Shown: positions 16,361-23,682, counted from the stretch's first letter. The stretch is DNA of 23,682 bases from an uncultured Prevotellaceae bacterium (GCA_902771155.1 CACXVS010000041.1:1-23682), one strand, 5' to 3'. The notes: generated by a model not told the origin, from the sequence alone. Translations and numbers: made by a program.

Positions 16361-17431
16361 ATGAAGACAAAGAGAATCCTTTTAACAGTGATGATGGTCG
16401 CTGCCAGCGTGGGCGCCGCCAATGCCCAGACCGCTCAGCGACAAGTAGTGGAAGAAGGCGGCACAGGTCCGTTCAAGTCCGAGGTGGTGGGCGATGCCTC
16501 CTGTCCCCGGTTCACGGTGTATCGCCCCCAGAACCTGAAGGAGGTGGTGGCCAAGCAGGGAGCCCTGCCCGTCATCGTCTATGCCAACGGCGCCTGCTTC
16601 AACAACAATGTCGAGATGCGCCTGCTGTTGAGCGAGGTAGCCTCTTACGGCTACGTAGCCGCAGCCATCGGTCCCTACGACGAGGAAGACGTGATGGCCC
16701 AGTGGCGCGGTGTGCTCCGCTCAGCCTATCCCGAGACCAAGGGCGAGGTCATCATGGCCAATGGCGAGAAGATCCTGCCCCTGACACCCGAGGAGATCAA
16801 GGCCCGTCAGGAAGCCCAGGCCAAGCAGATAGAGCAGGCCAAGAAGAATGCCAAGAAGAACCCTAAGAACACCAAGAGCACGCAGGAGCTTCAGCCCTTC
16901 CGCACCTATCCCAAGATGCTGCTCGAAGTGCTCGACTGGCTCACCGAGCAGAACGCCACCCAGGGCTCAGAATACTACCACTGCCTCGCCCTCGACCATG
17001 TGGCCGCTATGGGTCAGTCGTGCGGAGGAGCCCAGGTACTGGGTGTCGCCTACGATCCCCGCATCAAGACCTGCGTCATGCTCAACACCGGTATCGGCGA
17101 CATGGAGATGATGGGCGCCACGAAGGAGTCGCTGAAGAACCTCCACACCCCCATGTTCTACATGATTGGAGGCCCTGCCGACATCGCCTATGCTAATGCC
17201 CAGAAAGACTACGAGCGCATTGCCGACAACATCCCCGTGGTGATGCTCAACTCGAAAGACGGCCATAGCGGCACCTACTACGAGAGCCATGGCGGCAACT
17301 ACGCCAAGGCCGTCGTGAAGTGGCTCGACTGGCAACTGAAAGGCCAGGTAGGCCAGTCAGCCCTCTTCCTCGACGACGAATACCTCAAGATGAAGTTCCC
17401 CGAGTGGCAAGGCGTCCGCAAGAACTTCTAA
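16361..17431 (+). CDS. Secreted alpha/beta hydrolase
   Basis: 356 residues with a signal peptide (about 1-22, ANAQ). An alpha/beta-hydrolase fold is indicated by VIVYANGACF (71-80), the nucleophile elbow GQSCGG (218-223, S220), a plausible acid D274 (GGPAD) and a histidine H302 (DGHSG). Closest in style to PAF-acetylhydrolase/dienelactone-hydrolase-like enzymes, but the substrate is unknown. Residues about 143-176 form a very charged Lys/Ala/Gln/Glu insert that looks helical and is not part of the usual fold. Nineteen bases after the FadL-type gene. Its stop codon overlaps the stop of the convergent M15 gene by three bases. Confidence 0.85.
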   Translation: MKTKRILLTVMMVAASVGAANAQTAQRQVVEEGGTGPFKSEVVGDASCPRFTVYRPQNLKEVVAKQGALPVIVYANGACFNNNVEMRLLLSEVASYGYVAAAIGPYDEEDVMAQWRGVLRSAYPETKGEVIMANGEKILPLTPEEIKARQEAQAKQIEQAKKNAKKNPKNTKSTQELQPFRTYPKMLLEVLDWLTEQNATQGSEYYHCLALDHVAAMGQSCGGAQVLGVAYDPRIKTCVMLNTGIGDMEMMGATKESLKNLHTPMFYMIGGPADIAYANAQKDYERIADNIPVVMLNSKDGHSGTYYESHGGNYAKAVVKWLDWQLKGQVGQSALFLDDEYLKMKFPEWQGVRKNF

Positions 17432-17880
17432 GTCTGCAAAAACCTTATTTTGTGTCGATTATCCTTCGGGCGCACCGCGAAGTGGAGCCAATACGTTCCC
17501 TTCCGGCTGCGCTCGATGAGTAATTCATCAAACTCTTGCTTGTATTTGGCTGAGATATCAAGCAATATGCTGGCATAATGGATGGCCTGCTCCATGCCTG
17601 TAACGTGAATATCCACGGCGCATCCCGTCAGGTGGTTCGAGCCCTTCACGCCCCCAATGGCCTTATTCACCGCCTCTGAGCGGTAACCTGAGTTAATGAT
17701 AATCGGGCCCTGAGCCTGTCGGAGGGGCTCCAACCAGTTCTCGCAGAGGTTCTTCAGGTTCTCAATATGTACGTGCGAAGGAATATTCCCATCCGCAGTC
17801 TTCGCACTCGTCTTGCAGAGCTCTCCGAGCGTAAAATGCCCGGAAAGCTTAGCATCTTTATTAATTGTTACTTCGTTCAT
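17428..17880 (-). CDS. Peptidase M15-type (D-Ala-D-Ala carboxypeptidase-like) protein
   Basis: 150 residues from the ATG at 17880, which follows a purine-rich AAGAAGAAAG; the frame extends to 17949 but that part belongs to the overlapping upstream gene. The zinc-site pattern H83-x6-D90 (HLTGCAVD) with H133 (WLHFAV) and the SGYRSEAVN segment (64-72) fit the M15 group that cuts peptidoglycan cross-links, common in phages. No signal peptide, so release would need lysis or another path. Start overlaps the upstream gene by 20 bases. Its 3' end meets the convergent hydrolase gene, so this may be the left edge of the accessory region. Confidence 0.88.
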   Translation of the reverse strand: MNEVTINKDAKLSGHFTLGELCKTSAKTADGNIPSHVHIENLKNLCENWLEPLRQAQGPIIINSGYRSEAVNKAIGGVKGSNHLTGCAVDIHVTGMEQAIHYASILLDISAKYKQEFDELLIERSRKGTYWLHFAVRPKDNRHKIRFLQT

Positions 17881-18247
17881 TTTTCTTTCTTCTTTTCTTG
17901 TTAATATTAATGGATGTACTTTTCGGGAAAGCTTTGCTGTAGGCAGCATCGAGGTCTTTAAGCTTTACATGGCGCAAACCGATACCCAGCCGAACGGCTA
18001 CGACGGCGCGCAGGAACTCCCGATGTTGGTGCGGATAGAGCGAGGGCAGCGGCAGTTCGTTCCAACCTTCCTGCTCACTCTGCGTACACACCTCCCAGAT
18101 CATACGGTCATTGGCCTCGCCACCAAACCACGACTTCAACACGTTGCGGATGCAGAACCGCTTACACTGACATCCGAGGAGGCGCCTCGTGCGCTCCAGC
18201 CTCAGCCAGAGCTCCACGAAGCAAGCATGATTGTTTTCGATTTTCAT
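17861..18247 (-). CDS. Uncharacterised small protein of the element
   Basis: 128 residues, basic at the C-terminus (NKKRRKKNER), rich in Arg and Cys (C10, C27, C29, C33 nearby), with no membrane segment or signal peptide. No family recognised. The ATG shares one base with the stop of the primase-helicase gene (TGATG), and its end overlaps the M15 gene by 20 bases, so it is translated in line with both. The cysteine spacing C27-x-C29-x3-C33 might bind metal, but this is weak. Confidence 0.7.
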   Translation of the reverse strand: MKIENNHACFVELWLRLERTRRLLGCQCKRFCIRNVLKSWFGGEANDRMIWEVCTQSEQEGWNELPLPSLYPHQHREFLRAVVAVRLGIGLRHVKLKDLDAAYSKAFPKSTSININKKRRKKNERSNN

Positions 18248-20475
18248 CAAATCTTTCCTCCATATTTCTGCTTATACGCCTCGGTCTTGCAGTAGCGGCC
18301 GCTCACCTCGTCGAAGGCGATGTAGTTTCGGCTCGCCCAGGTGCGAAGTGTGGATTCACCGTCACCGCTACGCCCCTGACTCTTCCGCATCTGGTAATAC
18401 TGCTCCTTGGTAAACTCGTCGGGCAGCAGTTCCAGCAGGTTCTGAGGACCCGACTGGCGCTGAATCTCCAACTCCTCGCGCAGTTCCCTTTCCAACTGCT
18501 GACCGAAGTAGAGCATCTTGCACCACAGGTTGTACTGCTCTGTCCAGCGCACGAAATCGGCAATCGTTTTGTCCCACTTATAGCCGTGAGCCACGTAGAG
18601 CACCATTCCCTTCAGCCAGGCAATCACGTTGGCGCGGTAAGAAAAGACTCTGTAGGCCTCGCTTTCGAAGAGCTTCGCCGCGTCGCGGTTCTCCTGCTTC
18701 ATCTCCAGCGCCAGCTTCTTGGCCTGAGGGCACTCAATGAGTCCGCTGGCAGCTTCGAGCCTGTCGATATAGGGTTTCAGCTCGGCGGCAAACCTGTGGT
18801 CGTAGATACCCAAGATGGGGTCGGCATCCTCGTCATCTTCTGCCCGGATGATGGTCGAGATATCCAGTCGGCTCACCGTACCGTCGTTCACCATCTTATA
18901 GAAGAACTTGCGGGCGATGGGCGGCGTGGTCGAGGCATTGAAGTTCCAGCGCAGCGGGGCGATGCCCGACACCGAGTCGGCACCTACGCGCTCCTGACCA
19001 GCCAGTGAATTGTCGAAGGCCTTGCGGATCAGCAGCCCCACCTCGTCGGCCGAACCTTTCGACGTCACCTTCTTCAGCGCATCGATCTCATCGACACTGG
19101 TGTAGATAAACCGCTCGCCGTTGTTGTTGGCATCCACAATGCGCTGGTTAAACACCGCGTCGGTCAGGTTGTCGATCAGCATCTGGATGCAGATATCCGT
19201 AGGCCGCGGATCCTTCTTCTGTCTGTTCCCTGGGTTCTTCTGCTTCCAGTCGGCCTCGCGCTGGCGGTTGGGCTGATCGCGCTGGCGGATATCCTCCATG
19301 ATGTACTCGATGGGCTTCTTGATCGAGCCCTTACCGATCGACTGGCGGCCGACGAGCACATTCATAAAGGTGGCCTCGTGATCCACGTTGTCCCAATAGC
19401 GGAACTTCACCCCGTGCAGATGAGCACCCAGCGCAGGGAACACCGCGTTGGCCACAGCGGGCTTGTAGAACCAGGGCACGTTGCTCGTGAGCAGTTTGAT
19501 GAGCGGAGGCAGTTTCTTGGGCATCGGTGGCGGTGTGGTCAGCGTACCGCCGCAGGCCTTCACGCCCGCCGTCGATTTCAGTGCCTGCAGCACCTGCTTC
19601 AACCTGTAGGGCATCCCCTTGCGTGGCTCCTTCAGCGCGTTCTCAATGGTCTTGCGCCACTCGGCCTCACCCGCCTTGCGCTCCTCGGGCGTGTCCTCCT
19701 TCTTAGCCCAGTAGTTCGGCACGATCTGCATCATCCGTTCCAACGAGTAGCCGCAGATACTGCGTATCGTAACGGCCAACTCGAACGTCAGCGCATTGCG
19801 ATCGCCCTCCACGGGGATCTTCCCGTCGTTAAACAGTTCCCAGTACTTCGTGATGATGTCCGTGAACAACACCCCGTTATACTTAGCCTCAGGATCATGG
19901 GCAACGCTCAACACCGCTTCGGCTTCTTCGCATTCCGAACTGTAGCACTGTAGCGGCGTAGCATCGAAGACCGCATCATCCAGATAAACCAATTCTGCTT
20001 CGGTCGTGGTAAAGAACACGCGGGTGATATCCTTCGCCTTGTTATCATACTCCACATCCAGCACACCGCTGGCCCATTTCAGGTTTTCCACCTGCGTGAG
20101 TGCGGGGTTGCGCCTGAATACCAGATGATAGCCCTCGCCCCGTGCACTCTCTTCCATCATCAGCAGACCCAGTTTCTCTTTCATGCTGAGCACGCGCTGC
20201 TTCACGTTTTCCATTTCCGCGGCAGGTATGTGGTCGATGTCCATACCAACGGAGTTACTCATCTTGGCAGAACCTTTCAGCGAGCCGTCCTCGTTAGGCA
20301 GGCACGAGTAGTTCATCTGCACAAGGTCAAACTTCAGGTTCTCCTCGCCCTTGCGTATCCGCTCGAGATAAGATTGTTGGTAACCGCCGTTTCGCAAGGC
20401 CAGATAGTCCTCCCGGTTAAGGACGGGGCGCATCATCTTGGCCCCATCCTTCAGATAAATCGTATATACACTCAT
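18247..20475 (-). CDS. Primase-helicase fusion (BT4734/VirE-N plus DUF3987-like)
   Basis: 742 residues in two parts. Residues about 45-170 resemble the BT4734/VirE-N domain, a primase-polymerase-like fold: GMDIDH (77-82) supplies the acidic pair and SARGEGYHLVF (110-120) the following motif. Residues about 320-600 form a DUF3987-type P-loop helicase: Walker-A-like GRQSIGKGS (376-384), where the usual Lys-Ser/Thr is Lys-Gly-Ser, Walker-B-like YTSVDEID (458-465), and NFNASTTPP (511-519). Such proteins are found on Bacteroidetes mobile elements and are expected to start or drive DNA replication. Starts six bases after the Rha-gene stop. Richer in GC than the gene at 21874-23166. Confidence 0.85.
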   Translation of the reverse strand: MSVYTIYLKDGAKMMRPVLNREDYLALRNGGYQQSYLERIRKGEENLKFDLVQMNYSCLPNEDGSLKGSAKMSNSVGMDIDHIPAAEMENVKQRVLSMKEKLGLLMMEESARGEGYHLVFRRNPALTQVENLKWASGVLDVEYDNKAKDITRVFFTTTEAELVYLDDAVFDATPLQCYSSECEEAEAVLSVAHDPEAKYNGVLFTDIITKYWELFNDGKIPVEGDRNALTFELAVTIRSICGYSLERMMQIVPNYWAKKEDTPEERKAGEAEWRKTIENALKEPRKGMPYRLKQVLQALKSTAGVKACGGTLTTPPPMPKKLPPLIKLLTSNVPWFYKPAVANAVFPALGAHLHGVKFRYWDNVDHEATFMNVLVGRQSIGKGSIKKPIEYIMEDIRQRDQPNRQREADWKQKNPGNRQKKDPRPTDICIQMLIDNLTDAVFNQRIVDANNNGERFIYTSVDEIDALKKVTSKGSADEVGLLIRKAFDNSLAGQERVGADSVSGIAPLRWNFNASTTPPIARKFFYKMVNDGTVSRLDISTIIRAEDDEDADPILGIYDHRFAAELKPYIDRLEAASGLIECPQAKKLALEMKQENRDAAKLFESEAYRVFSYRANVIAWLKGMVLYVAHGYKWDKTIADFVRWTEQYNLWCKMLYFGQQLERELREELEIQRQSGPQNLLELLPDEFTKEQYYQMRKSQGRSGDGESTLRTWASRNYIAFDEVSGRYCKTEAYKQKYGGKI

Positions 20476-20481
20476 GGTCGT

Positions 20482-21150
20482 TTAGAAATTAGGATAACCG
20501 AGTTTGGAATTAAGGTATCGCAGGCCGTCCATCGTCCATGTCATATAGACATTTATCTTCTTCTTGCCTTTCAGCGAGTAGCTGACGTAGGTGCGCTGGC
20601 GCACATAGTTGCGGTCGGCGAGGTCGTCGCTGATGTTCCAGTGCCCGCCTCGGCGATACTGGATGCCCATGTCGCGCAGCACGGCGTTGAAGTCATTGAC
20701 CGTCATGTTGAACGTCTTGGCCACCTGGGTAGCCGTCAGCGTGTCCTCGGCTGATTCGTTCACCAGTCGCAAACCCTCTCCCACTATCTCGTCGGCCAAT
20801 GCCAGAATCTTCTTCGGGCTGGGGAGGCACAGCTGCTGTTTGCGCTCCTGCTCCTGAAGTTCCAACTCCTGCCAGCGCAATACCAATCTTGCTCGCGCCT
20901 CATCGTTAAACTTAGTAGCGATGTAAAGACACTCGGTCTTGGTAAGGACGTAACAAGGGACTTCCTTCGTTCCACCATTCGGCAACTGGTAGGTTCTGGA
21001 CAAGAGCGCAAATTTGCGCCCTTGCACTTTTTCCCACGCTGGCTCCATCTTTCTGATAGCCTTCATTACGTCTTTGTGTTGCTTACCTGTCAGCTCGGCA
21101 ATTTCGAGCGACGTCATAGTCTGTTCTTGATAAATACTAACTTCTAACAT
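20482..21150 (-). CDS. Rha-family phage regulatory protein
   Basis: 222 residues. Residues about 12-105 match the pRha domain: MTSLEIAELTGKQHKDVMK, then TYQLPNGGTKEVPCYVLTK and IATKFNDEARARLVLRW. Residues about 110-210 look like the antirepressor/KilA-C type DNA-binding part (TATQVAKTFNMTVNDFNAVL). The family occurs in phages and integrated elements. ATG at 21150 or the second Met twelve codons in are both possible. It precedes the primase-helicase with six bases between and probably belongs to the same transcript as the small gene at 21250-21534, after a 99-base gap. Confidence 0.88.
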   Translation of the reverse strand: MLEVSIYQEQTMTSLEIAELTGKQHKDVMKAIRKMEPAWEKVQGRKFALLSRTYQLPNGGTKEVPCYVLTKTECLYIATKFNDEARARLVLRWQELELQEQERKQQLCLPSPKKILALADEIVGEGLRLVNESAEDTLTATQVAKTFNMTVNDFNAVLRDMGIQYRRGGHWNISDDLADRNYVRQRTYVSYSLKGKKKINVYMTWTMDGLRYLNSKLGYPNF

Positions 21151-21249
21151 TTGTTTGTTGAAATTTACGAGCCTTGGAAAAGCGAAGATTGTTTGAGCTC
21201 ATTTCATCCGGATACTTCTCCGCTCGTCTTTCAACTCTGGGTTAATACC

Positions 21250-21534
21250 TTATTTATTAACTTTTACGATGTCAGTGGCAAGAATCTCTTGGAATGTCTG
21301 CCCCTGATATTCGTGGGTAGAGAAACGAAGCGTGGCCAACACCACGTCACCTTCGTAGAACCTGCACGCCGCCAGATTGCCCAGCATGGCGCACACATAC
21401 TCGTTTTCAAACTTGGAACCGCCCAGCTCGCGCAGCACGATGTTGCACTTCTGAACTTGTCCCGTTTCAGCTTTCGCCGATTGTACGCTGAAGGCCTCGC
21501 CTTGGCGTACCACTTTTAAAATTTTAGTTTCCAT
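21250..21534 (-). CDS. Small protein, possibly OB-fold/ssDNA-binding
   Basis: 94 residues, no signal peptide or membrane helix. Alternating hydrophobic residues suggest a small beta barrel, and its place upstream of Rha and primase-helicase genes would suit a ssDNA-binding protein, but no decisive motif is visible. First gene after the promoter at 21697-21727 and the structured leader. Confidence 0.7.
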   Translation of the reverse strand: METKILKVVRQGEAFSVQSAKAETGQVQKCNIVLRELGGSKFENEYVCAMLGNLAACRFYEGDVVLATLRFSTHEYQGQTFQEILATDIVKVNK

Positions 21535-21594
21535 AATACCTTAATTATATATGGGTTTATTTGTACATTATTTCAAAGAGCGCGCGAGCCGAAT

Positions 21595-21656
21595 GCAAAG
21601 CGAAAGCACGCTTTCTGGCTTTGCTGAGGCGAAGCCGCTTTTCGAGGCGCAGCCTC
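21595..21656 (-). promoter_or_regulatory. Strong stacked hairpins in the leader of the replication operon
   Basis: GCAAAGC (21595-21601) pairs with GCTTTGC (21618-21624), and just inside GAAAGC (21602-21607) pairs with GCTTTC (21610-21615), leaving a two-base loop and a two-base bulge. Next to it, GAGGC-GCA-GCCTC forms a further hairpin (21644-21656). In the transcript toward 21534 they lie between the promoter and the first gene and could act on translation or RNA stability. Confidence 0.5.
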
Positions 21657-21696
21657 AACGAACACTGTCTTCAGGCGTTTTGTTCTTTCGACGGTG

Positions 21697-21727
21697 CAAA
21701 GGTAGAATTCAGTTCATTCAGTTGAAA
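21697..21727 (-). promoter_or_regulatory. Promoter of the 21534-17428 gene group
   Basis: On the minus strand TTTC (21727-21724), 19 bases, then TACCTTTG (21704-21697): one mismatch from the Bacteroidetes consensus. Two inverted CAACTGAA-type boxes (21708-21715 and 21717-21724) occupy the spacer, so a protein bound there would block the promoter. A leader of about 155 bases follows. Confidence 0.65.
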
Positions 21728-21859
21728 ATCATTTTCTCAACTGAACTTTCAACTGAACGCCAAAACAGCCCGCAAACCCTTTGTTTATCGGGGAAATAAA
21801 AAAAACAAAAAAAAATCAGCTGACATCCCAACTGAACGCCAACTGAATTTTAAACTGAA
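21708..21859. repeat. CAACTGAA box array flanking an A-rich tract
   Basis: Exact CAACTGAA at 21738, 21750, 21829 and 21840, one-mismatch copy at 21852, and inverted copies at 21717-21724 (exact) and 21708-21715 (one mismatch). Neighbouring direct copies are 11-12 bp apart, about one helical turn. An A-rich tract (21794-21815) lies between the two clusters. The box at 21829 is also part of a terminator stem. Together with the promoter and leader this accounts for the 339-base gap at 21535-21873. Could be an operator array or replication-origin iterons. Confidence 0.65.
21807..21835 (-). terminator. Rho-independent terminator of the 430-residue gene
   Basis: On the minus strand TCAGTTG pairs with CAGCTGA (seven pairs, one G-U) around a six-base loop, followed by nine T (A-run 21807-21815 on plus). 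It lies about 40 bases after the stop at 21874. Confidence 0.6.
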
Positions 21860-21873
21860 TAATCAGCCCTATT

Positions 21874-23166
21874 TTACTGCTTCACGTAATCACATATCCA
21901 TTCATAATATCCCTTCTCTCGGCCCTCGCTGAAATAACTGTGAAATGCCTTGGGTATGTTTTTCTTTCCATCGAAATCAGCAAACGGCACAACGGCAGAA
22001 GCAATGGATAAGCCAGAACCTTTCAGTACCCCAGCCGATTTCAAACCAGCCAAAATAAAGGCTAATACCTTCTTTTTCATATTCGGCTTTCGCCAATCGG
22101 CCAAAATCTCATCGCGCCACTCCGACTTCATCAGGTCTTCCAGGAACTTCTTCACCCACTCCAGATCGTACTTCCTGTCAGAACGGCACTTCGCGAACCA
22201 AGGCTTCTCAAACACCTTATACAGATGGATGAAAACTGCGAAATACTCAGTGCCCTCCAGCGACTCGTCACCCGTCTTCGGCAGATGTTTGCATAACTCG
22301 GGATTCTGCTCCGCCATATCCTGATGAATCAGGTTGAGCACGATGTAGAGTTCAAACAGCGCCACCTTCTGGCCCTCTGAAACGACGCAGATATTATCAA
22401 AGATGTATTTGCCGTATTCCTTGAGATTGAGGATCAGCATGCCGTCTTTCCGCGTGGCATACTGCATCAACTTGGTGTAGGACTCCTTATAGTCGATGCT
22501 GTCATCAAAATCATGGGCCAGCCGTCTGACGTGATAATCGTAATCCACGTTTTCCATCTTGATCTTCGACGGGGTTGCGGCTTGGCACATAATCTCGCGC
22601 TCCAGGGCTTCCCTGATCACCTCTTCCTGTTTCTCCTCCAGCATCTCCATCGTCACCTTGGTGAACTTTCTCTTCCACTTCTTGTAGATTCTCTCCACGT
22701 CAGTCCAATTGTGGTCGCGGATGTGGTTGATGAAATAATCCTCAAACAGCGCAGGGTCAGCATTCTTCACACCCTTATGGATCTGCTTGATCATCTCCGC
22801 CATCTGACGGACGGAATCAAAGATGAAGTTGTGCATCTCCGAGGGCGTCTTGTCTAAATGCGCCCCGAAGAGTTCTTCCAAGAGTTGCCTGATGGTCATA
22901 TTCCCCAAAGCCTCCATATCGACTTTCAGTTTCTTGCTCATAATCTTCAAGGCGTCAGTCATAATGTCGTAGTCGATATCAGGTATTTCCCGACATACAT
23001 TATTAGCCAAATCTGATAGAAACATCCTCAACTGATCCAAAATGGTGGTAATGGTCACTGTGAAGCTTAACGCAAAAGGGAGATGAATGGCCTTCTCGTC
23101 TTCCAGAAGACAATCGTACACACGCATCCCCTCATAGAATTTCTTGATCTTCGTACTGAAATTCAT
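21874..23166 (-). CDS. Orphan 430-residue protein of unknown function
   Basis: 430 residues, apparently cytoplasmic and mostly helical, with many Lys/Glu/Asp and no signal peptide. One hydrophobic stretch near 28-50 is not clearly a membrane helix. No catalytic motif, nucleotide-binding loop or zinc site is visible, and I recognise no family. The coding sequence is less GC-rich than the primase-helicase gene. It is a single-gene unit: a perfect promoter at 23235-23265 upstream and a terminator at 21807-21835 downstream. Its location between a mobile-element replication block and a transposase fragment suggests cargo of the element, but function is open. Confidence 0.8.
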   Translation of the reverse strand: MNFSTKIKKFYEGMRVYDCLLEDEKAIHLPFALSFTVTITTILDQLRMFLSDLANNVCREIPDIDYDIMTDALKIMSKKLKVDMEALGNMTIRQLLEELFGAHLDKTPSEMHNFIFDSVRQMAEMIKQIHKGVKNADPALFEDYFINHIRDHNWTDVERIYKKWKRKFTKVTMEMLEEKQEEVIREALEREIMCQAATPSKIKMENVDYDYHVRRLAHDFDDSIDYKESYTKLMQYATRKDGMLILNLKEYGKYIFDNICVVSEGQKVALFELYIVLNLIHQDMAEQNPELCKHLPKTGDESLEGTEYFAVFIHLYKVFEKPWFAKCRSDRKYDLEWVKKFLEDLMKSEWRDEILADWRKPNMKKKVLAFILAGLKSAGVLKGSGLSIASAVVPFADFDGKKNIPKAFHSYFSEGREKGYYEWICDYVKQ

Positions 23167-23234
23167 AATCTTTTTACCTTTAAATTTAACATAAATACTA
23201 ACTAAAATGTGTTATCCTCCTTTCAAAAGGGCTG

Positions 23235-23265
23235 CAAAGGTACAAAAAAATTCCCGTACCTCAAA
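23235..23265 (-). promoter_or_regulatory. Promoter of the 430-residue gene
   Basis: On the minus strand TTTG (23265-23262), exactly 19 bases, then TACCTTTG (23242-23235): a perfect Bacteroidetes promoter. About 69 bases lie between it and the start codon at 23166. The -33 box lies in the loop of the hairpin at 23251-23277. Confidence 0.8.
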
Positions 23266-23277
23266 AAAGTACGGGAA
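23243..23277 (-). terminator. Terminator overlapping a promoter
   Basis: Perfect nine-base arms TTCCCGTAC (23251-23259) and GTACGGGAA (23269-23277) with a nine-base loop, followed on the minus strand by seven T. It would stop transcription arriving from the right just before the promoter at 23235-23265. The rest of the gap from 23278 to about 23490 is AT-rich and I see nothing else in it. Confidence 0.7.
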
Positions 23278-23493
23278 AATTCTAATAATCTCGATTTCTT
23301 GTTAACCCTTTGTTATCACTCTAAAAGATAAACGATAAAATCATCCATGTATTGGGAAATAACTGACAAAATGGTATTATTTAGAAACCATATTCTACAG
23401 TGATGTCTATTCCTGTATTTGTGGATTTTTAAACGATACTACAACAGCCCATCTTTCCGTCCTAAGTAAACCTTCTGTACTTCTATTTATTTC

Positions 23494-23682
23494 AGTTGCT
23501 TTTACCCCTTCGAGAGTTTCGAGGACGTGAAGCATTGCCGCCTCGTCGTGCAGCGGCAGCGCAAGCAGAAGGGAGAGCAACTTGACCTCTTCGACGGCGA
23601 GTACACATACCGCTGTATATTGACCAACGACTGGGACATGACCGATGAGGAGATCATACAACACTACAACAAGCGAGGAACT
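23494..23682 (+). pseudogene. IS1380-type transposase fragment, running off the window
   Basis: One plus-strand frame is open from a stop at 23467 to the window end. From about 23500 it reads FYPFESFEDVKHCRLVV, then DLFDGEYTYRCILTNDWDMT and HYNKRG, which resembles the central-to-C-terminal catalytic part of IS1380-family DDE transposases. There is no start codon and the first half of the protein is missing: the bases before about 23490 are AT-rich and unrelated. So it appears cut off on its 5' side; the 3' part lies beyond the window. Confidence 0.7.

Noticed and set aside
19378..19953. 191-residue plus-strand frame opposite the primase-helicase
   Set aside because: His/Arg/Leu-rich antisense shadow with no motif.
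21817..21824. A further CAACTGAA-type box (CAGCTGAC)
   Set aside because: It fits the 12-bp spacing but is better explained as one arm of the terminator at 21807-21835, so it was not counted in the array.
23407..23664. 85-residue minus-strand frame at the right end
   Set aside because: It is the antisense of the transposase fragment.

Overview
The window looks like chromosomal DNA of a Bacteroidales bacterium, most likely Prevotella or a close relative. The evidence is: promoters of the Bacteroidetes form TTTG-N19-TAnnTTTG, a PorQ gene directly followed by cmk, a TonB/ExbB/ExbD set of Bacteroidetes layout, a Bacteroidetes-type primase-helicase (BT4734/VirE-N plus DUF3987), and an IS1380-type transposase fragment. 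Genus level is inference.

Layout. Positions 1-469 are intergenic and dense in repeats: hairpins, a terminator, a 21-bp tandem repeat, a second terminator and a clean promoter. They are followed by a secreted class A acid phosphatase (470-1234, +). Positions 7605-1259 (-) hold a tightly packed five-gene operon: a TMEM43-family membrane protein, a small VanZ-like membrane protein, a lipoprotein fusing a nucleoside hydrolase to a zeta-toxin-like P-loop domain, and two related exported proteins. Positions 10351-7752 (-) hold exbB, a small membrane protein gene, two exbD genes and an Lrp/AsnC regulator, almost all overlapping or abutting. A tRNA-Ser(GGA) lies at 10551-10464 with a partial copy of its own 3' end just downstream. 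Positions 13159-10678 (-) carry tonB, a polyprenyl synthetase and a TatD-family nuclease. Divergently from tonB, 13296-17431 (+) carries porQ, cmk, a FadL-type outer-membrane protein and a secreted alpha/beta hydrolase, in visibly more GC-rich DNA.

From about 17428 to the right end, all intact genes are on the minus strand and have an accessory, phage- or element-like character: an M15 peptidase, an unknown protein, a primase-helicase fusion, a Rha-family regulator, a small possible OB-fold protein, and an orphan 430-residue protein behind its own promoter. Between the last two is a 339-base region with a promoter, repeated CAACTGAA boxes on both sides of an A-rich tract, a terminator and strong leader hairpins. 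It may be the control region or origin of the element. The right edge is a transposase fragment without a start that runs out of the window. No integrase, CRISPR array or complete IS is visible.

How the genes fit together. ExbB/ExbD/TonB energise outer-membrane transport. PorQ belongs to type IX secretion. The polyprenyl synthetase feeds isoprenoid synthesis. The five-gene TMEM43 cluster has no function I can name, and with the repeat array in the accessory region it is the most promising place for something undescribed.
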